Shown here: positions 17,505 to 26,794 of the stretch, piece after piece
Layout of the letters: the number at the start of each line of letters is the position of its first letter
How positions within the stretch are numbered: the stretch's first letter is position 1
Assembly (NCBI RefSeq): GCF_016918565.1
Contig: NZ_JAFFQD010000041.1
Coordinates: forward strand, 1-46,246
DNA from: Desulfogranum marinum
Lineage (GTDB): Bacteria; Desulfobacterota; Desulfobulbia; Desulfobulbales; Desulfobulbaceae
Direction of reading: 5' to 3'
DNA: 46,246 nt
The notes under the pieces: generated by a model
Seen by the model: only the letters and a program-made list of their open reading frames with translations
The model's database searches: none
What the model was told of the DNA's origin: nothing
Translations under genes and position numbers: made by a program

Positions 17505-18377
17505 TTAATATAAACCGTCCATAACCTCCAGACACATGTCGGCCTTATTGAGTGTGTAAAGATGAACACCGGGTGCGCCACCTTCCAGGAGTTCTTTTAC
17601 CTGCTGCCTGGCATAGGCGACTCCTATTTTATAAACAGCTGCATTGCCGCCTTCATCGTTTGCCTTCATCAAGGCATTCACAAGCTGTCCAGGAACTCGG
17701 GCATTACAGAGCTGAAGAATAAACCTGAGAGACCCCATATTGCGTATGGGCAGTACTCCTGGAACAACAGGCACGTTGATTCCTCGATGCCGAAGGCGCT
17801 CCACATAATCAAAATAGACCCTGTTATCAAAATAGAGCTGGGTAATAATAAAATCCGCACCACTGCTCACTTTCTTCTCCATTACATCAAGATCCCCGGC
17901 AATGGAGGGCGATTCCACATGCGCCTCTGGAAAACCTGCTACTCCAATCCCCAGTTGCGGGCAACGCTTACGGACATATGCTACTAAATCAGAGGCATGG
18001 GGAAAGGTTGAAAAAAGCTCTTTATCTGTACCTGAAAAATCTCCGGGCCGATCTCCCCGCAGTGCCAGCACATTATCGATACCCATTGGTGCCAGAGCTT
18101 GTAGAAAACCATCAATCTTCTTCTCATCTGCTGCAACACCGGTAAGGTGCGGCATCACTTCAACCCCGCATTCCTCAATCAGCTTTTTACAAATTTCCAG
18201 GGTATTATCCTGTGTCGAGCCACCGGCACCATAGGTGACAGAGACAAACGACGGATTCAAGGCCTTTAATTTAGTTGCAATGTCCAGAAATACAGGCCAC
18301 TCACTTTGTAATTTTGGGGGAAAAAACTCTAAAGAAACACGAGGTTCAGAGTTCTTAATTATCTCGGGAATACGCAT
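17505..18377 (-). CDS. metF: 5,10-methylenetetrahydrofolate reductase
   Basis: A 290-residue FAD enzyme that reduces methylene-tetrahydrofolate to methyl-tetrahydrofolate for methionine synthesis. In acetogenic or sulfate-reducing lineages it also serves the methyl branch of the Wood-Ljungdahl pathway. The N-terminus MRIPEIIKNSEPRVSLEFFP carries the conserved catalytic Glu17; TYGAGGSTQDNTLEICK and DFIITQLYFDN are further family blocks. The frame stays open 52 codons upstream, but GGAG eight bases before the ATG at 18377 and the EFFPPK spacing fix this start. Length agrees with E. coli MetF (296). It stands alone; no S-box or other riboswitch is seen upstream. Confidence 0.93.
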   Translation of the reverse strand: MRIPEIIKNSEPRVSLEFFPPKLQSEWPVFLDIATKLKALNPSFVSVTYGAGGSTQDNTLEICKKLIEECGVEVMPHLTGVAADEKKIDGFLQALAPMGIDNVLALRGDRPGDFSGTDKELFSTFPHASDLVAYVRKRCPQLGIGVAGFPEAHVESPSIAGDLDVMEKKVSSGADFIITQLYFDNRVYFDYVERLRHRGINVPVVPGVLPIRNMGSLRFILQLCNARVPGQLVNALMKANDEGGNAAVYKIGVAYARQQVKELLEGGAPGVHLYTLNKADMCLEVMDGLY

Positions 18378-18581
18378 AATGACTCCAAATAATATTATCC
18401 TGCCGACACACCTGTGTCGCATACAACATAGCTCAACAAAAAAAACAACATATGAACAACCCCCATCGATTTTGTCAAGCAAGGTAGAAAAGGACTGCCT
18501 ATCCAAAAAGCAACAGCTTGTATTTTTTTTCAAAAAAAACGGAAAAAGAATTTACAAATGTATCAAAAGTTCTTATGAAAC

Positions 18582-18800
18582 GTGTCTAATATATTTAACG
18601 TAATAGAGGAAAGGTTAGGAAAAGAGATTGTGACACAGCAACAAGCAATCAAAATACTTATGCTCAGCCCCTGCTATTGGCTGCTGAGCCCTGCTGCTCG
18701 CAAAGAGCTGGTGCTTGAGTATTGTGCTGAGTATGATGCTGTTGCAGCTAACCTTTCCAAAGCAAAAAAAGAGAGCGAGAATAACACCAAAAAATTGTAG
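18582..18800 (+). CDS. Small protein of unknown function
   Basis: An open frame of 72 residues from a GTG, or 56 residues from an internal GTG at 18630 that has a better purine-rich leader (AGGAAAAGAG). The central part QQAIKILMLSPCYWLLSPAARKELVLEYCAEYDAV looks like a helical, protein-like sequence; the C-terminus is Lys/Glu-rich. No known domain is recognised. It is divergent from metF. I favour a real gene but cannot name it. Confidence 0.45.
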   Translation: MSNIFNVIEERLGKEIVTQQQAIKILMLSPCYWLLSPAARKELVLEYCAEYDAVAANLSKAKKESENNTKKL

Positions 18801-18906
18801 TCGATTGTAACCCAGCGATTATTCTCCTGGTCGATACCACACCTCGTACCCTCCATTCTTGTAACTCTTCAGCGAAGATCTAAAATCTCTCAATCTACCC
18901 CGAGCT

Positions 18907-19030
18907 GTAACTGTTCAGCAGTGCTCCAAATGTTCACAAGCTGACCGATTAACAGATAAGCCCCGACTTCGATACATTGATATGCTGGGCGGGCAAATCG
19001 TGGTGAGTTGGGGTGCTGCTGAATAGTTAC
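18907..19030. repeat. MITE-like element with ~26-bp inverted repeats
   Basis: The left end GTAACTGTTCAGCAGTGCTC (18907-18926) and the complement of the right end GTAACTATTCAGCAGCACCC (19030-19011) match at 20 of 26 positions when extended. They enclose 124 bp with no gene. A third copy of the left arm, one mismatch in its first 20 bases, is at 38721-38740. The structure suggests a non-autonomous transposon or the remnant ends of an IS. A target duplication is not evident. Confidence 0.5.
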
Positions 19031-19144
19031 CCATTTTGTCCAGACTCTTTTTGCTCACTGCCTTTTCCGGCTCACTCTCGAGCTCCCTTTTCCCCTTGCT
19101 ACCATATTTCACACGCAATGGAACGATGACAGTCAGCTTCGGCA

Positions 19145-19477
19145 TTATTTACGCCTGCGGCCCCCGGTCCCCCACAGCGGGTCTTCTCCAAAACGCTCCT
19201 GCCACCATTCCTCAGGATCATATTGGTCGACCTCGGCCCTGCCGGGAGAAGTCAAAGGAAATCGGTACTCCGCACAATATTGCATGAGTTGCTCATAGGC
19301 TGCGGTGAGCTGATACATTTTGTCTGCATCACCTTGCCCCGTGCCATCGACACTGTCGGGATGATATTTTTTCGATAATCGATGATAGGCACGTTTAATT
19401 TCCGCCAACGTGGCCTCATCGCCAAGGCCGAGAATATCTCTGGCCCGTTCAATCGTCGCCCACTTGCTTCGGCTCAT
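19145..19477 (-). CDS. J-domain (DnaJ-like) protein
   Basis: A 110-residue protein with a single J domain that would stimulate an Hsp70 ATPase. Residues 10-70 carry RARDILGLGDEATLAEIKRA and the invariant HPD at 39-41 (KKYHPDS). The C-terminal part DPEEWWQERFGEDPLWG is rich in Trp and acidic residues and lacks the Gly/Phe and zinc-finger regions of DnaJ, so it is a type III co-chaperone. The start at 19477, four bases after plsY ends, is chosen over an upstream in-frame start within plsY because it directly precedes the J domain. Co-transcribed with plsY. Confidence 0.85.
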   Translation of the reverse strand: MSRSKWATIERARDILGLGDEATLAEIKRAYHRLSKKYHPDSVDGTGQGDADKMYQLTAAYEQLMQYCAEYRFPLTSPGRAEVDQYDPEEWWQERFGEDPLWGTGGRRRK

Positions 19478-19481
19478 ATGC

Positions 19482-20090
19482 TTATTCGCTCTTTTTCTTC
19501 CAACTCTTCTCTGCACCGGAAAGCAAACGACCTATATTCTGATAATGCTTTCCCCAAATAAGGACAACGATAAAACCAGCTAACAAGATCTTCCAGGTGG
19601 ATGCTCCCAAAAGCAGCAACAGGCCGACAATCGCAGCGGAACCGAGCAAAGAGCCCAAAGATACAAAACCGGAAAAATAAACTGCTGCAACAAAAATCAG
19701 CAGACAGCCAAGAATTGCAATCGGAGATAGAAAAAGAAAAACGCCCAGTGCTGTGGCGACCCCTTTCCCTCCTTTAAAGCCCAAATAGATGGGAAACATA
19801 TGGCCGACTACAGTTGCAGCACCGCAGAGGGCAACAACCAAATGAGCGTTGGCCTTCCCTTCCATGAGCAGAGTTGCGATAAAAATTGGCAGGAACCCCT
19901 TTAAAACGTCACCGCAAAGGGCTATTACACCCATTTTTTTGCCAAGCAAACGTGTTACATTGGTAGCACCGATATTTTTACTTCCCTGCTCACGAATATT
20001 AATACCGCTGCCGCGAGATACCAATAAACCGAAAGGTATGGCACCAATGCAATAGGACAAGACAATATATAGTATTTCAACAAAACTCAT
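19482..20090 (-). CDS. plsY: Acyl-phosphate glycerol-3-phosphate acyltransferase
   Basis: A 202-residue inner-membrane enzyme that transfers an acyl group from acyl-phosphate to glycerol-3-phosphate, the first step of phospholipid synthesis in most bacteria. The three loop motifs are present: SRGSGINIREQGSKNIGATN, GHMFPIYLGFKGGKGVATAL and the C-terminal FIVVLIWGKHYQNIGRLL. Length is normal for PlsY (about 190-215). It heads a two-gene unit with the J-domain gene. No plsX is in the window. Confidence 0.95.
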   Translation of the reverse strand: MSFVEILYIVLSYCIGAIPFGLLVSRGSGINIREQGSKNIGATNVTRLLGKKMGVIALCGDVLKGFLPIFIATLLMEGKANAHLVVALCGAATVVGHMFPIYLGFKGGKGVATALGVFLFLSPIAILGCLLIFVAAVYFSGFVSLGSLLGSAAIVGLLLLLGASTWKILLAGFIVVLIWGKHYQNIGRLLSGAEKSWKKKSE

Positions 20091-20131
20091 GATAGTTTTT
20101 TTCTATAAAATTTGGATCAAAAAACTTGATG

Positions 20132-20151
20132 ACCTGTAAGCAATTACAGGT
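20132..20151 (-). terminator. Terminator hairpin after the cysteine-cluster gene
   Basis: An 8-bp perfect stem ACCTGTAA/TTACAGGT with a 4-base loop lies 50 bases past the stop of the leftward gene at 20201. It is followed within ten bases by a T run in that direction. It separates that gene from plsY. Confidence 0.65.
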
Positions 20152-20200
20152 GTTAGGTATACTAAATCAAAGAGGTATCACCCCCTTGAGTAGTTACGCT

Positions 20201-21070
20201 TCAGCCTTTATTACGCTTGATCACCAAATTGAGTTCACAGGCCGCAGCATAGGCCGCAATTTCTTCCTGCAACACCTCCACATACGGACAATCTATAATT
20301 GCCAGCAACGTCCTGCGCAACCGTTGAGCAATGATCTCCCCATCTTCACCGGTAACAGGTTCCAAAATATAGGAAAATATTTGTGGCCTTCGACAGACCT
20401 TCGGTCGATCGATATACACCGTGCATCGACCGGTTTGCGATTCAAGATTGGGACAACTACTCATTTTCGGCAGGATAAGGCTCCACCCCTTTTGCCAATG
20501 GACAAGCGCTGAAGTTGTACGTGCAAAGAAATCTGTCCCCTCAACCTGGAGAGGAGGTTCATCCATGGCATTACATTGCTTTGCAGCAACTGTTTCAATC
20601 TTCTCCACTGCAAACAAATCAACTTCGCTCTCGCGCAGCGGGATCTCAAAAAAAGCCTGTTCCATATCCCGGTCAGGACCAACGCAGCACAGCGTGCACC
20701 CACATGGCCCGCAGAGTGCGCTGTTAATCGCCTCGAGCTCCATGGTCAGGATCTTCTGATCGACCAAGGCTGTCCTAGCGGTTGTCAGGTCTACCTCTTC
20801 ACCGTTCTCTGTAATTACCGGCCACGATGGCTCAGCCCCCTGTTGTAGTGCCAACAGCGTCTCCAACTGCTCAAGATAGGGTTTGAGCAGTTCTGCCGGT
20901 TGGTCATAACGGGCATACGCAGTTTCAATAGGGTCAGGCAGTTGTTCTACTATCTCGGCAACAGTTGCAAAATCTCCGGTCAGCAGAAAAAACTCTACCA
21001 TTGAGACCAGTGGCAGCACTGGTTGTTTCAGTAATTCCAGCCCTTGTTTCAAATTTTCTTTTTGTACCAT
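20201..21070 (-). CDS. YkgJ-family cysteine-cluster protein
   Basis: A 289-residue protein whose C-terminal half has the zinc/iron-binding cysteine pattern of the YkgJ family. CGPCGCTLCC (near 122-131) is followed by CPNLESQTGRCTVY and RPKVCRRPQIF. The first ~110 residues are helical and without recognised motifs. Members of this family are often annotated as metal-chelating and have no proven enzyme activity. A nearby in-frame ATG lies 12 bases upstream; the internal one at 21070 is better spaced from GAGA. It is divergent from def and probably monocistronic. Confidence 0.75.
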   Translation of the reverse strand: MVQKENLKQGLELLKQPVLPLVSMVEFFLLTGDFATVAEIVEQLPDPIETAYARYDQPAELLKPYLEQLETLLALQQGAEPSWPVITENGEEVDLTTARTALVDQKILTMELEAINSALCGPCGCTLCCVGPDRDMEQAFFEIPLRESEVDLFAVEKIETVAAKQCNAMDEPPLQVEGTDFFARTTSALVHWQKGWSLILPKMSSCPNLESQTGRCTVYIDRPKVCRRPQIFSYILEPVTGEDGEIIAQRLRRTLLAIIDCPYVEVLQEEIAAYAAACELNLVIKRNKG

Positions 21071-21280
21071 ACATTCTCTCATCTGCTTTCAAAAGGGCTC
21101 AAACCCTACACAATTATAACCAGGAAGACAAGCGGCTGCCCCTGCCATCCTTTCCATTGCTTCTCTTGGCTTTACAGCGCCGGGGAAAATGGTTACATAT
21201 AAGACACGATGGCAATATATACACCTGTTTTTCTCCAAAAAACTAAAGCAGTAACGTAGAAATTCTTCCCCCACAATCCA

Positions 21281-21790
21281 ATGGCACTCCTAGAAATTAT
21301 TACTTATCCCCACCCTGTACTCCGCGAAGAAGCAAAAGAAATCACCGTGTTTGACGATGAGTTGAAAAAACTTGTCCAGGATATGAGCGAAACCATGTAC
21401 GATGCGCCAGGCGTCGGGTTGGCGGCTAATCAGGTTGGCGTAGCGCAGCAGGTTGCACTTGTTGATCGCTCGGAAATCCCTGACGAAAAAAAATTCTTAG
21501 TCCTTGTCAACCCTGTTATCTCCGATGGTGAAGGCACTATTGTCGATGAAGAGGGTTGCCTGAGCGTGCTTGAATGCCAGGCAAAAGTAAAACGATTCCA
21601 AAAAATTCATGTCACAGCCAAAGACATCGACGGTAATCCCTTAGAATTTGATGCTGAAGACCGATTCGCACGCATCATCCAACATGAAGTGGATCATTTA
21701 CGTGGCACCCTTTTTATAGATAGGCTCTCTTCCCTCAAGCGCACCCTGTACAAGAAAAAGCTGAGAAAAATCCTTCATCAGCAGGCATAA
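21281..21790 (+). CDS. def: Peptide deformylase
   Basis: A 169-residue metalloenzyme that removes the formyl group from nascent proteins. All three active-site motifs are present: GVGLAANQ (44-51), EGCLSV (91-96, metal-binding Cys93) and HEVDH (135-139, two metal His and the catalytic Glu). Length is that of type 1B Gram-negative enzymes. It opens a rightward cluster with fmt 70 bases downstream, the usual pairing that adds and removes the formyl group. Confidence 0.97.
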   Translation: MALLEIITYPHPVLREEAKEITVFDDELKKLVQDMSETMYDAPGVGLAANQVGVAQQVALVDRSEIPDEKKFLVLVNPVISDGEGTIVDEEGCLSVLECQAKVKRFQKIHVTAKDIDGNPLEFDAEDRFARIIQHEVDHLRGTLFIDRLSSLKRTLYKKKLRKILHQQA

Positions 21791-21859
21791 GGCAAGCGTC
21801 TCTACTGGCTGCATATGCTGTAAACAAGCTTCTCTCCATCTTTACCTATCCACTATTTT

Positions 21860-22801
21860 ATGACCTCCCCTTTACGCATACTTTTTATGGGCACCCCTGA
21901 TTTTGCGGTCCCTTCCCTGCAGGCTTTGCTCGACGGTCCGGATCAGGTCGTTGCCGTTGTCTGTCAACCGGACAAAAAAAAAGGGAGAGGCCGAAAATTG
22001 CAGCCGCCTCCTGTCAAGGTTACAGCAACAGAGGCAGGCCTGTTTGTACTGCAGCCGGACAACATCAAGACTGATGTATTTTTCAAACAGGTTGAAGAAA
22101 TCGCGCCAGACCTGATTGTTGTTGTCGCCTATGGCAAAATCCTTCCCGCATCACTGTTGCGCTTGCCCCCCATGGGAGCTATCAACGTCCATGGGTCACT
22201 GCTGCCGAAGTACCGGGGCGCTGCCCCCATTCAGTGGGCTGTACTCAACGGCGAAAAAGAAAGCGGTGTGACCATCATGCAGCTGGATGAGGGAATGGAT
22301 ACAGGTGATATTCTTTACCCGGTCGCCATTCCTATTGAAAAAGACGACACCGCAGGCACCCTGTTTGATAAGCTTGCCCATCTTGGTGGCCGGACACTTG
22401 CCAAGGCGGTCGAGCTGATGAAGCTGGGGCAACTGTCACCAATTCCTCAAGATAACACTAAAGCCTCCCATGCCCCTATGCTGAGCAAAGCACAAGGACA
22501 TATTGATTGGCAGCAAACAGCGGAAAGTATTCACTGCATCATCCGTGGACTCGACCCCTGGCCGTCTGCCTACGGCTTTTTAAACGACAAACGATTCCGT
22601 TTCTTCGCACCGGAGCTGGTGGCAAAAAGTGCCACCGAGGCTCCTGGAACGGTCTGCCAGGCTGATGCCCAGGGACTGCTCATTGCCACAGGCAGCGATT
22701 ATCTCCGTATCCGTGAAATCCAACCGGAAGGAAAAAAACGGATGAGCGTCCAGGCCTGTCTTTGCGGGACCACTATTGTACCTGGCGACCTGTTCACATG
22801 A
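21860..22801 (+). CDS. fmt: Methionyl-tRNA formyltransferase
   Basis: A 313-residue enzyme that formylates initiator Met-tRNA with 10-formyl-tetrahydrofolate. The N-terminal Rossmann part starts LRILFMGTPDFAVPSLQALL. The folate-binding and catalytic segment NVHGSLLPKYRG is at 109-120, with the conserved Asn109 and His111, followed by DEGMDTGDIL. The C-terminal barrel for tRNA contact is present (about 205-313). Its TGA overlaps the larC start (ATGATG), so translation of the two is coupled. Confidence 0.97.
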   Translation: MTSPLRILFMGTPDFAVPSLQALLDGPDQVVAVVCQPDKKKGRGRKLQPPPVKVTATEAGLFVLQPDNIKTDVFFKQVEEIAPDLIVVVAYGKILPASLLRLPPMGAINVHGSLLPKYRGAAPIQWAVLNGEKESGVTIMQLDEGMDTGDILYPVAIPIEKDDTAGTLFDKLAHLGGRTLAKAVELMKLGQLSPIPQDNTKASHAPMLSKAQGHIDWQQTAESIHCIIRGLDPWPSAYGFLNDKRFRFFAPELVAKSATEAPGTVCQADAQGLLIATGSDYLRIREIQPEGKKRMSVQACLCGTTIVPGDLFT

Positions 22802-23982
22802 TGAAGCGCATTTACCTCGACTGTTTCTCCGGTGTCAGCGGCAACATGTTACTTGGTGCCCTGCTTGACGCAGGTGTCCCGCAAAAGCTACTCCAAGACA
22901 CCCTGCAACAGCTCAACATAAAGGGATTTGAGCTCAATATTGAGCACCTCCAAATCCAAGGTTTTGCTGCATGTCGTGTGAAAGTCACCACCGATGAACA
23001 CCATCCTCACCGGCACCTTGCTGATATTAACTCGATTCTGGAAGCCTCCAGCCTGGAACCAGCGATATCAAAAAAGGCAAAGGCAGTGTTTCATCGTCTG
23101 GCAGAAGCAGAGGCGGCAGTCCATGGAACCACAGTTGAAACCATTCATTTTCATGAAGTTGGAGCAGTGGACGCTTTGGTGGACATCGTTGGCGCGGTAG
23201 CCGGTTTTTATTTTCTGGGTCCGGCGGAGATTACCTGCTCTCCATTACCCATGCCCGGAGGTTGGGTACAGTGCGCGCATGGCGAAATACCTCTGCCCGC
23301 ACCGGCAGTATGCAAGCTGCTCAAAGACGTACCCGTGTACGGTGAATCTCTGCAACAGGAATTGGTCACTCCCACCGGCGCAGCTCTGGTAACGGAACTG
23401 GCAGCAGACTTTGGCCAAATGCCGGCTATGATCCTCCAAAAAACCGCCTATGGTGCCGGAACCATGCAGCGGGCAGATTCCCGCCCCAACCTGTTGCGAA
23501 TCCAGGTTGGTGAAGCCTTGGACGTTATGGAGTCGCAGCAGGTTGATATCCTTGATACCCATATTGACGACTGGAACCCTGAACTGTGGCCCCATACCAG
23601 TCAGCTGCTGATGGATGCAGGTGCCCTTGATGTCTGCCTGATCCCCATACAGATGAAAAAAGGCCGACCCGGCTTTCTTGTGCGGGTGGTCTGCTCCCCT
23701 GCCGACACGCTTCAGCTGAAAAACTGTCTGTTCACGGAAACCAGCACCATCGGCATTCGTTGTCGCCGAGAAAGCCGATCAACCCTGATGCGGGAGCCGG
23801 TCACCGTGGATACGCCCTGGGGCCCATTAAAGGCTAAAAAGATTCATCGACCCTCTGGGGTGGAAATCTCTCCTGAGTACGAAGCATGTCTGCTGGTGGC
23901 CCGACAACATGGCATCGCTTTGCAAACGGTGTATACTGCTGTACGGGACTGCCGGCTCAACTCTTTTTTGACGGACAAGTAA
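22801..23982 (+). CDS. larC: LarC-type nickel insertion protein (nickel-pincer cofactor synthesis)
   Basis: A 393-residue member of the LarC family, the CTP-dependent cyclometallase that inserts nickel into the pincer nucleotide cofactor of lactate racemase and related epimerases. Family segments are IYLDCFSGVSGNMLLGALLD at the start, the His-rich DEHHPHRHL, and IHFHEVGAVDALVDIVGA. It is a single uninterrupted frame, unlike the frameshifted larC1/larC2 of Lactobacillus. No larA, larB or larE is nearby, so the enzyme served is unknown. The adjacent ATG at 22798 is equally possible. Coupled to fmt upstream; pgpA follows with no gap. Confidence 0.9.
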   Translation: MKRIYLDCFSGVSGNMLLGALLDAGVPQKLLQDTLQQLNIKGFELNIEHLQIQGFAACRVKVTTDEHHPHRHLADINSILEASSLEPAISKKAKAVFHRLAEAEAAVHGTTVETIHFHEVGAVDALVDIVGAVAGFYFLGPAEITCSPLPMPGGWVQCAHGEIPLPAPAVCKLLKDVPVYGESLQQELVTPTGAALVTELAADFGQMPAMILQKTAYGAGTMQRADSRPNLLRIQVGEALDVMESQQVDILDTHIDDWNPELWPHTSQLLMDAGALDVCLIPIQMKKGRPGFLVRVVCSPADTLQLKNCLFTETSTIGIRCRRESRSTLMREPVTVDTPWGPLKAKKIHRPSGVEISPEYEACLLVARQHGIALQTVYTAVRDCRLNSFLTDK

Positions 23983-24438
23983 ATGGATAAAGTGTTCATG
24001 TTTATCGCCACAGGGGCCTACAGCGGATACTTGCCCAAAGCGCCTGGAACATGGGGGTCTGCGGTTGGTGTTTTTGTATGGCTGCTGTTCTATCGGCTGC
24101 CGCTGCCCACCTATTTACTTGGCGTTGCCATTTTATTTGTTCTTGGTGTTATTTCTGCCGGAGCAGCCGAAAAGATTGTCGACCATGGCGACCCCGGCCT
24201 GGTTGTGATTGATGAAATTGTAGGCCAGCTGATTGCCTTGGCTACCATCCCGTTCCAACCAATACCGATCCTCCTTGCCTTTATTCTATTCCGTATTTTT
24301 GATATACTTAAACCCTTTCCGGTAGGTTGGTTTGACAGTCATATCCATGGTGGGTTAGGCATCATGCTCGATGATGTCTTTGCCGGACTGTATGCACTCG
24401 TTATTCTCAAATTCGGTCTTTATTTTTTCGGGAATTGA
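23983..24438 (+). CDS. pgpA: Phosphatidylglycerophosphatase A
   Basis: A 151-residue inner-membrane phosphatase that converts phosphatidylglycerol-phosphate to phosphatidylglycerol. The family block FIATGAYSGYLPKAPGTWGS is at the N-terminus, and VVIDEIVGQLIALA and RIFDILKPFPVGWFD carry the conserved acidic and basic residues. Three to four hydrophobic helices are visible. The ATG follows the larC TAA without a single spacer base, so it relies on ribosomes leaving larC. Confidence 0.93.
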   Translation: MDKVFMFIATGAYSGYLPKAPGTWGSAVGVFVWLLFYRLPLPTYLLGVAILFVLGVISAGAAEKIVDHGDPGLVVIDEIVGQLIALATIPFQPIPILLAFILFRIFDILKPFPVGWFDSHIHGGLGIMLDDVFAGLYALVILKFGLYFFGN

Positions 24439-24460
24439 TCAAAATGGGTAAAATGCAGCC

Positions 24461-25255
24461 ATGACAAAAATCATCGATTTTCATACCCACGCATTTCCTG
24501 ATGCCATTGCTGCCGGCGCCATCGCCTCTCTGGAAAAAAGCGGCAATATCAAGGCATTTCTTAACGGTACCATTGCCAATCTGCTCCAAGCCATGGATCA
24601 GGCAGAGATCGAGACGTCGGTTATCTGCTCCATAGCCACTCGTCCCCAGCAGTTCCAGCCTATTTTGGATTGGTCTCTGGCCATACGATCCCCACGGATT
24701 ATCCCCTTTCCTTCAATCCATCCTGCTGATCCGGAAATCCAATCGCGACTACAGCAGATCCATGAACTTGGCTTTAAAGGAATCAAGCTGCACCCCTATT
24801 ATCAGGATTTTTTTCTCGATGACCAGGCATTGACTCCACTTTACCAACAGGCAGCGGAACTAAGGCTGCTGGTAGTGGTCCACACCGGTTACGATATCGC
24901 CTACCCCAGAATCAGAAGAGCCGATCCACAACGCATCCTCAATGTCATTCGCCAATTCCCTACTTTACAGCTTGTCACCACCCATTTAGGTGGTTGGGAA
25001 GAATGGGACGACGTCAATGCCAAGCTGATCGGCAAACCAATATATATGGAGATTTCCTTTGCCCTTGATTTTCTGGAGCAGGATTACATCAAAAAGATGC
25101 TCCTTTCCCATCCACAGGAATACATCCTTTTCGGCTCGGATTCACCATGGGCTGACCAGCAAACCAGCTTAAACATGCTCAGAAAGCTCAATCTCCCACC
25201 GGAGGTTTTCTCTGCAATCACCAGAGAAAATGGGGCCAGACTTCTGGACCTGTAA
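24461..25255 (+). CDS. Amidohydrolase-superfamily metal-dependent hydrolase
   Basis: A 264-residue TIM-barrel hydrolase. The metal ligands expected of the amidohydrolase-2 group are visible: DFHTH (His8, His10), VVHTGYD after the fourth strand, TTHLGGW, and the final FGSDSPWADQ aspartate. Members include decarboxylases and lactonases; the substrate here is not predictable. It is the last gene of the def-fmt-larC-pgpA cluster (22-base gap) and faces dapL. Confidence 0.85.
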   Translation: MTKIIDFHTHAFPDAIAAGAIASLEKSGNIKAFLNGTIANLLQAMDQAEIETSVICSIATRPQQFQPILDWSLAIRSPRIIPFPSIHPADPEIQSRLQQIHELGFKGIKLHPYYQDFFLDDQALTPLYQQAAELRLLVVVHTGYDIAYPRIRRADPQRILNVIRQFPTLQLVTTHLGGWEEWDDVNAKLIGKPIYMEISFALDFLEQDYIKKMLLSHPQEYILFGSDSPWADQQTSLNMLRKLNLPPEVFSAITRENGARLLDL

Positions 25256-25333
25256 AAAAATAGAAAAAAGGAATTTCCTGGCGACAACAAGAAGAAACAC
25301 AGGACGAACAAAGAAAAACGGCCGGGAGGGGGA

Positions 25334-25364
25334 CGGTGACAGCCACCACATGGGGCTGTCACCG
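25334..25364. terminator. Hairpin between convergent amidohydrolase and dapL genes
   Basis: An 11-bp perfect stem (CGGTGACAGCC with its complement) and 9-base loop sit between the two stop codons, with an A run on the right. For the leftward dapL transcript a T run precedes the stem and more T residues follow about 15 bases later. Termination role likely but not textbook. Confidence 0.6.
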
Positions 25365-25373
25365 AAAAAAAAA

Positions 25374-26597
25374 TCAGCTTAAGGCACTACTGATACGATC
25401 CATAGCTGTGATAACATTTTCACGGGAGTTAAAGGCTGAGATACGGATATAGCCCTGGCCGCATTTTCCAAAGCCTGCTCCAGGGGTACAAACAACCCCG
25501 GCTTTATCGAGCAACAAGTCAAAGAAGTCCCAGGAATCACGATCACCCCAAATCCAAATATACGGAGAATTATCTCCGCCAACATATTCAAATCCCAGCT
25601 GGCCGATGGCTTTGCCAATGATCTTGGCATTTTCCAGGTACCCATCTATCAGCGCTTTGGTCTGCACCTTGCCTTCAGCAGAGAAAGCAGCTGCGGCTGC
25701 ACGCTGTACAGGGTAGCTTACCCCATTAAACTTGGTGCAGTGACGCCGATTCCAAAGAGCGTGCAATGCGTGCCGGCCTCCGTTCTGGTCATATGCCATG
25801 CACTCTTTCGGCACCACAGTATAGGCGCAGCGGGTCCCGGTGAATCCTGCTGTTTTTGAAAGGCTGCGAAATTCGATAGCGACCTCGCGCGCACCTTCTA
25901 TTTCATAAATGGAATGGGGAAGACTTTCATCACGGATAAAGGCTTCATAGGCGGCGTCAAACAAAATAAGCGCTTTGTTATCCCTTGCATAATCAACCCA
26001 TACCTTCAGCTGCTCCTTGGAAATAGTTGAACCGGTCGGGTTATTTGGAAAACAGAGATAAATCATGTCCACCTGCTCCTGGGGCAGATCAGGGACATAG
26101 TTATTTTCCCTGGTCGACTCCAGGTAGACAATCCCGTCATAGCGGTCATCATTATAGCCACCGGTTCGTCCTGCCATCACGTTGGTATCAAGGTAAACAG
26201 GATACACCGGGTCCGGGATAGCCACCCGCGTATCAAGAGAAAAAATCTCCTGAATATTACCAGAGTCGCATTTGGCACCATCGGAAACAAAAATCTCATC
26301 ACTATTGACTTCAGCACCGCGGGCCTGAAAATCATTGGCAACGATTGTTTCACGCAAAAAATCATACCCCTGCTCCGGGCCATACCCACGGAAGCCCGCT
26401 TCGGTTGCCATTTCATCAACAGCATCATGAAAAGCCTTCACACAGGCAGCAGGCAACGGGTTGGTAACATCGCCAATACCGAGTTTGATCACGTCTTTAT
26501 CAGGATTATTTTCCTGAAAGGCGGCCACTCGCTTGGCAATGTTGGAAAAAAGATACGATGCCTGCAGTTTTAAGTAATGTTCGTTGATTTTTATCAT
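25374..26597 (-). CDS. dapL: LL-diaminopimelate aminotransferase
   Basis: A 407-residue fold-type I PLP aminotransferase. It converts tetrahydrodipicolinate directly to LL-diaminopimelate for lysine and peptidoglycan, bypassing DapC/D/E. Family blocks are [50 protein letters not shown] and the PLP-lysine loop [15 protein letters not shown]. Length fits DapL (about 410). It begins 200 bases downstream of lptC on the same strand and is probably transcribed separately. The DapL route is typical of plants, chlamydiae, cyanobacteria and many Desulfobacterota. Confidence 0.95.
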   Translation of the reverse strand: MIKINEHYLKLQASYLFSNIAKRVAAFQENNPDKDVIKLGIGDVTNPLPAACVKAFHDAVDEMATEAGFRGYGPEQGYDFLRETIVANDFQARGAEVNSDEIFVSDGAKCDSGNIQEIFSLDTRVAIPDPVYPVYLDTNVMAGRTGGYNDDRYDGIVYLESTRENNYVPDLPQEQVDMIYLCFPNNPTGSTISKEQLKVWVDYARDNKALILFDAAYEAFIRDESLPHSIYEIEGAREVAIEFRSLSKTAGFTGTRCAYTVVPKECMAYDQNGGRHALHALWNRRHCTKFNGVSYPVQRAAAAAFSAEGKVQTKALIDGYLENAKIIGKAIGQLGFEYVGGDNSPYIWIWGDRDSWDFFDLLLDKAGVVCTPGAGFGKCGQGYIRISAFNSRENVITAMDRISSALS

Positions 26598-26794
26598 GCA
26601 AAAGGTCCTGTTTTGTTTCGTTGTTATTTATTGCCGAGTTCCTCAAAAAAATACTCCCTGCTGTGCATTTTTTCAGCATTCAACTCCTTTTTGTGGAGTT
26701 ACAGCATGCCGGGAACATTGTTTTTCCTGTCTCTCTTTGCCTGTTTAATCGTTGCTAACACACTTGCCGAAATCCTATCCATGCCGCGATTGCA

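Noticed and set aside
18378-18533. 52-codon N-terminal extension of metF
   Set aside because: The extension has no MetF similarity, and a strong GGAG sits before the internal ATG that matches the family start.
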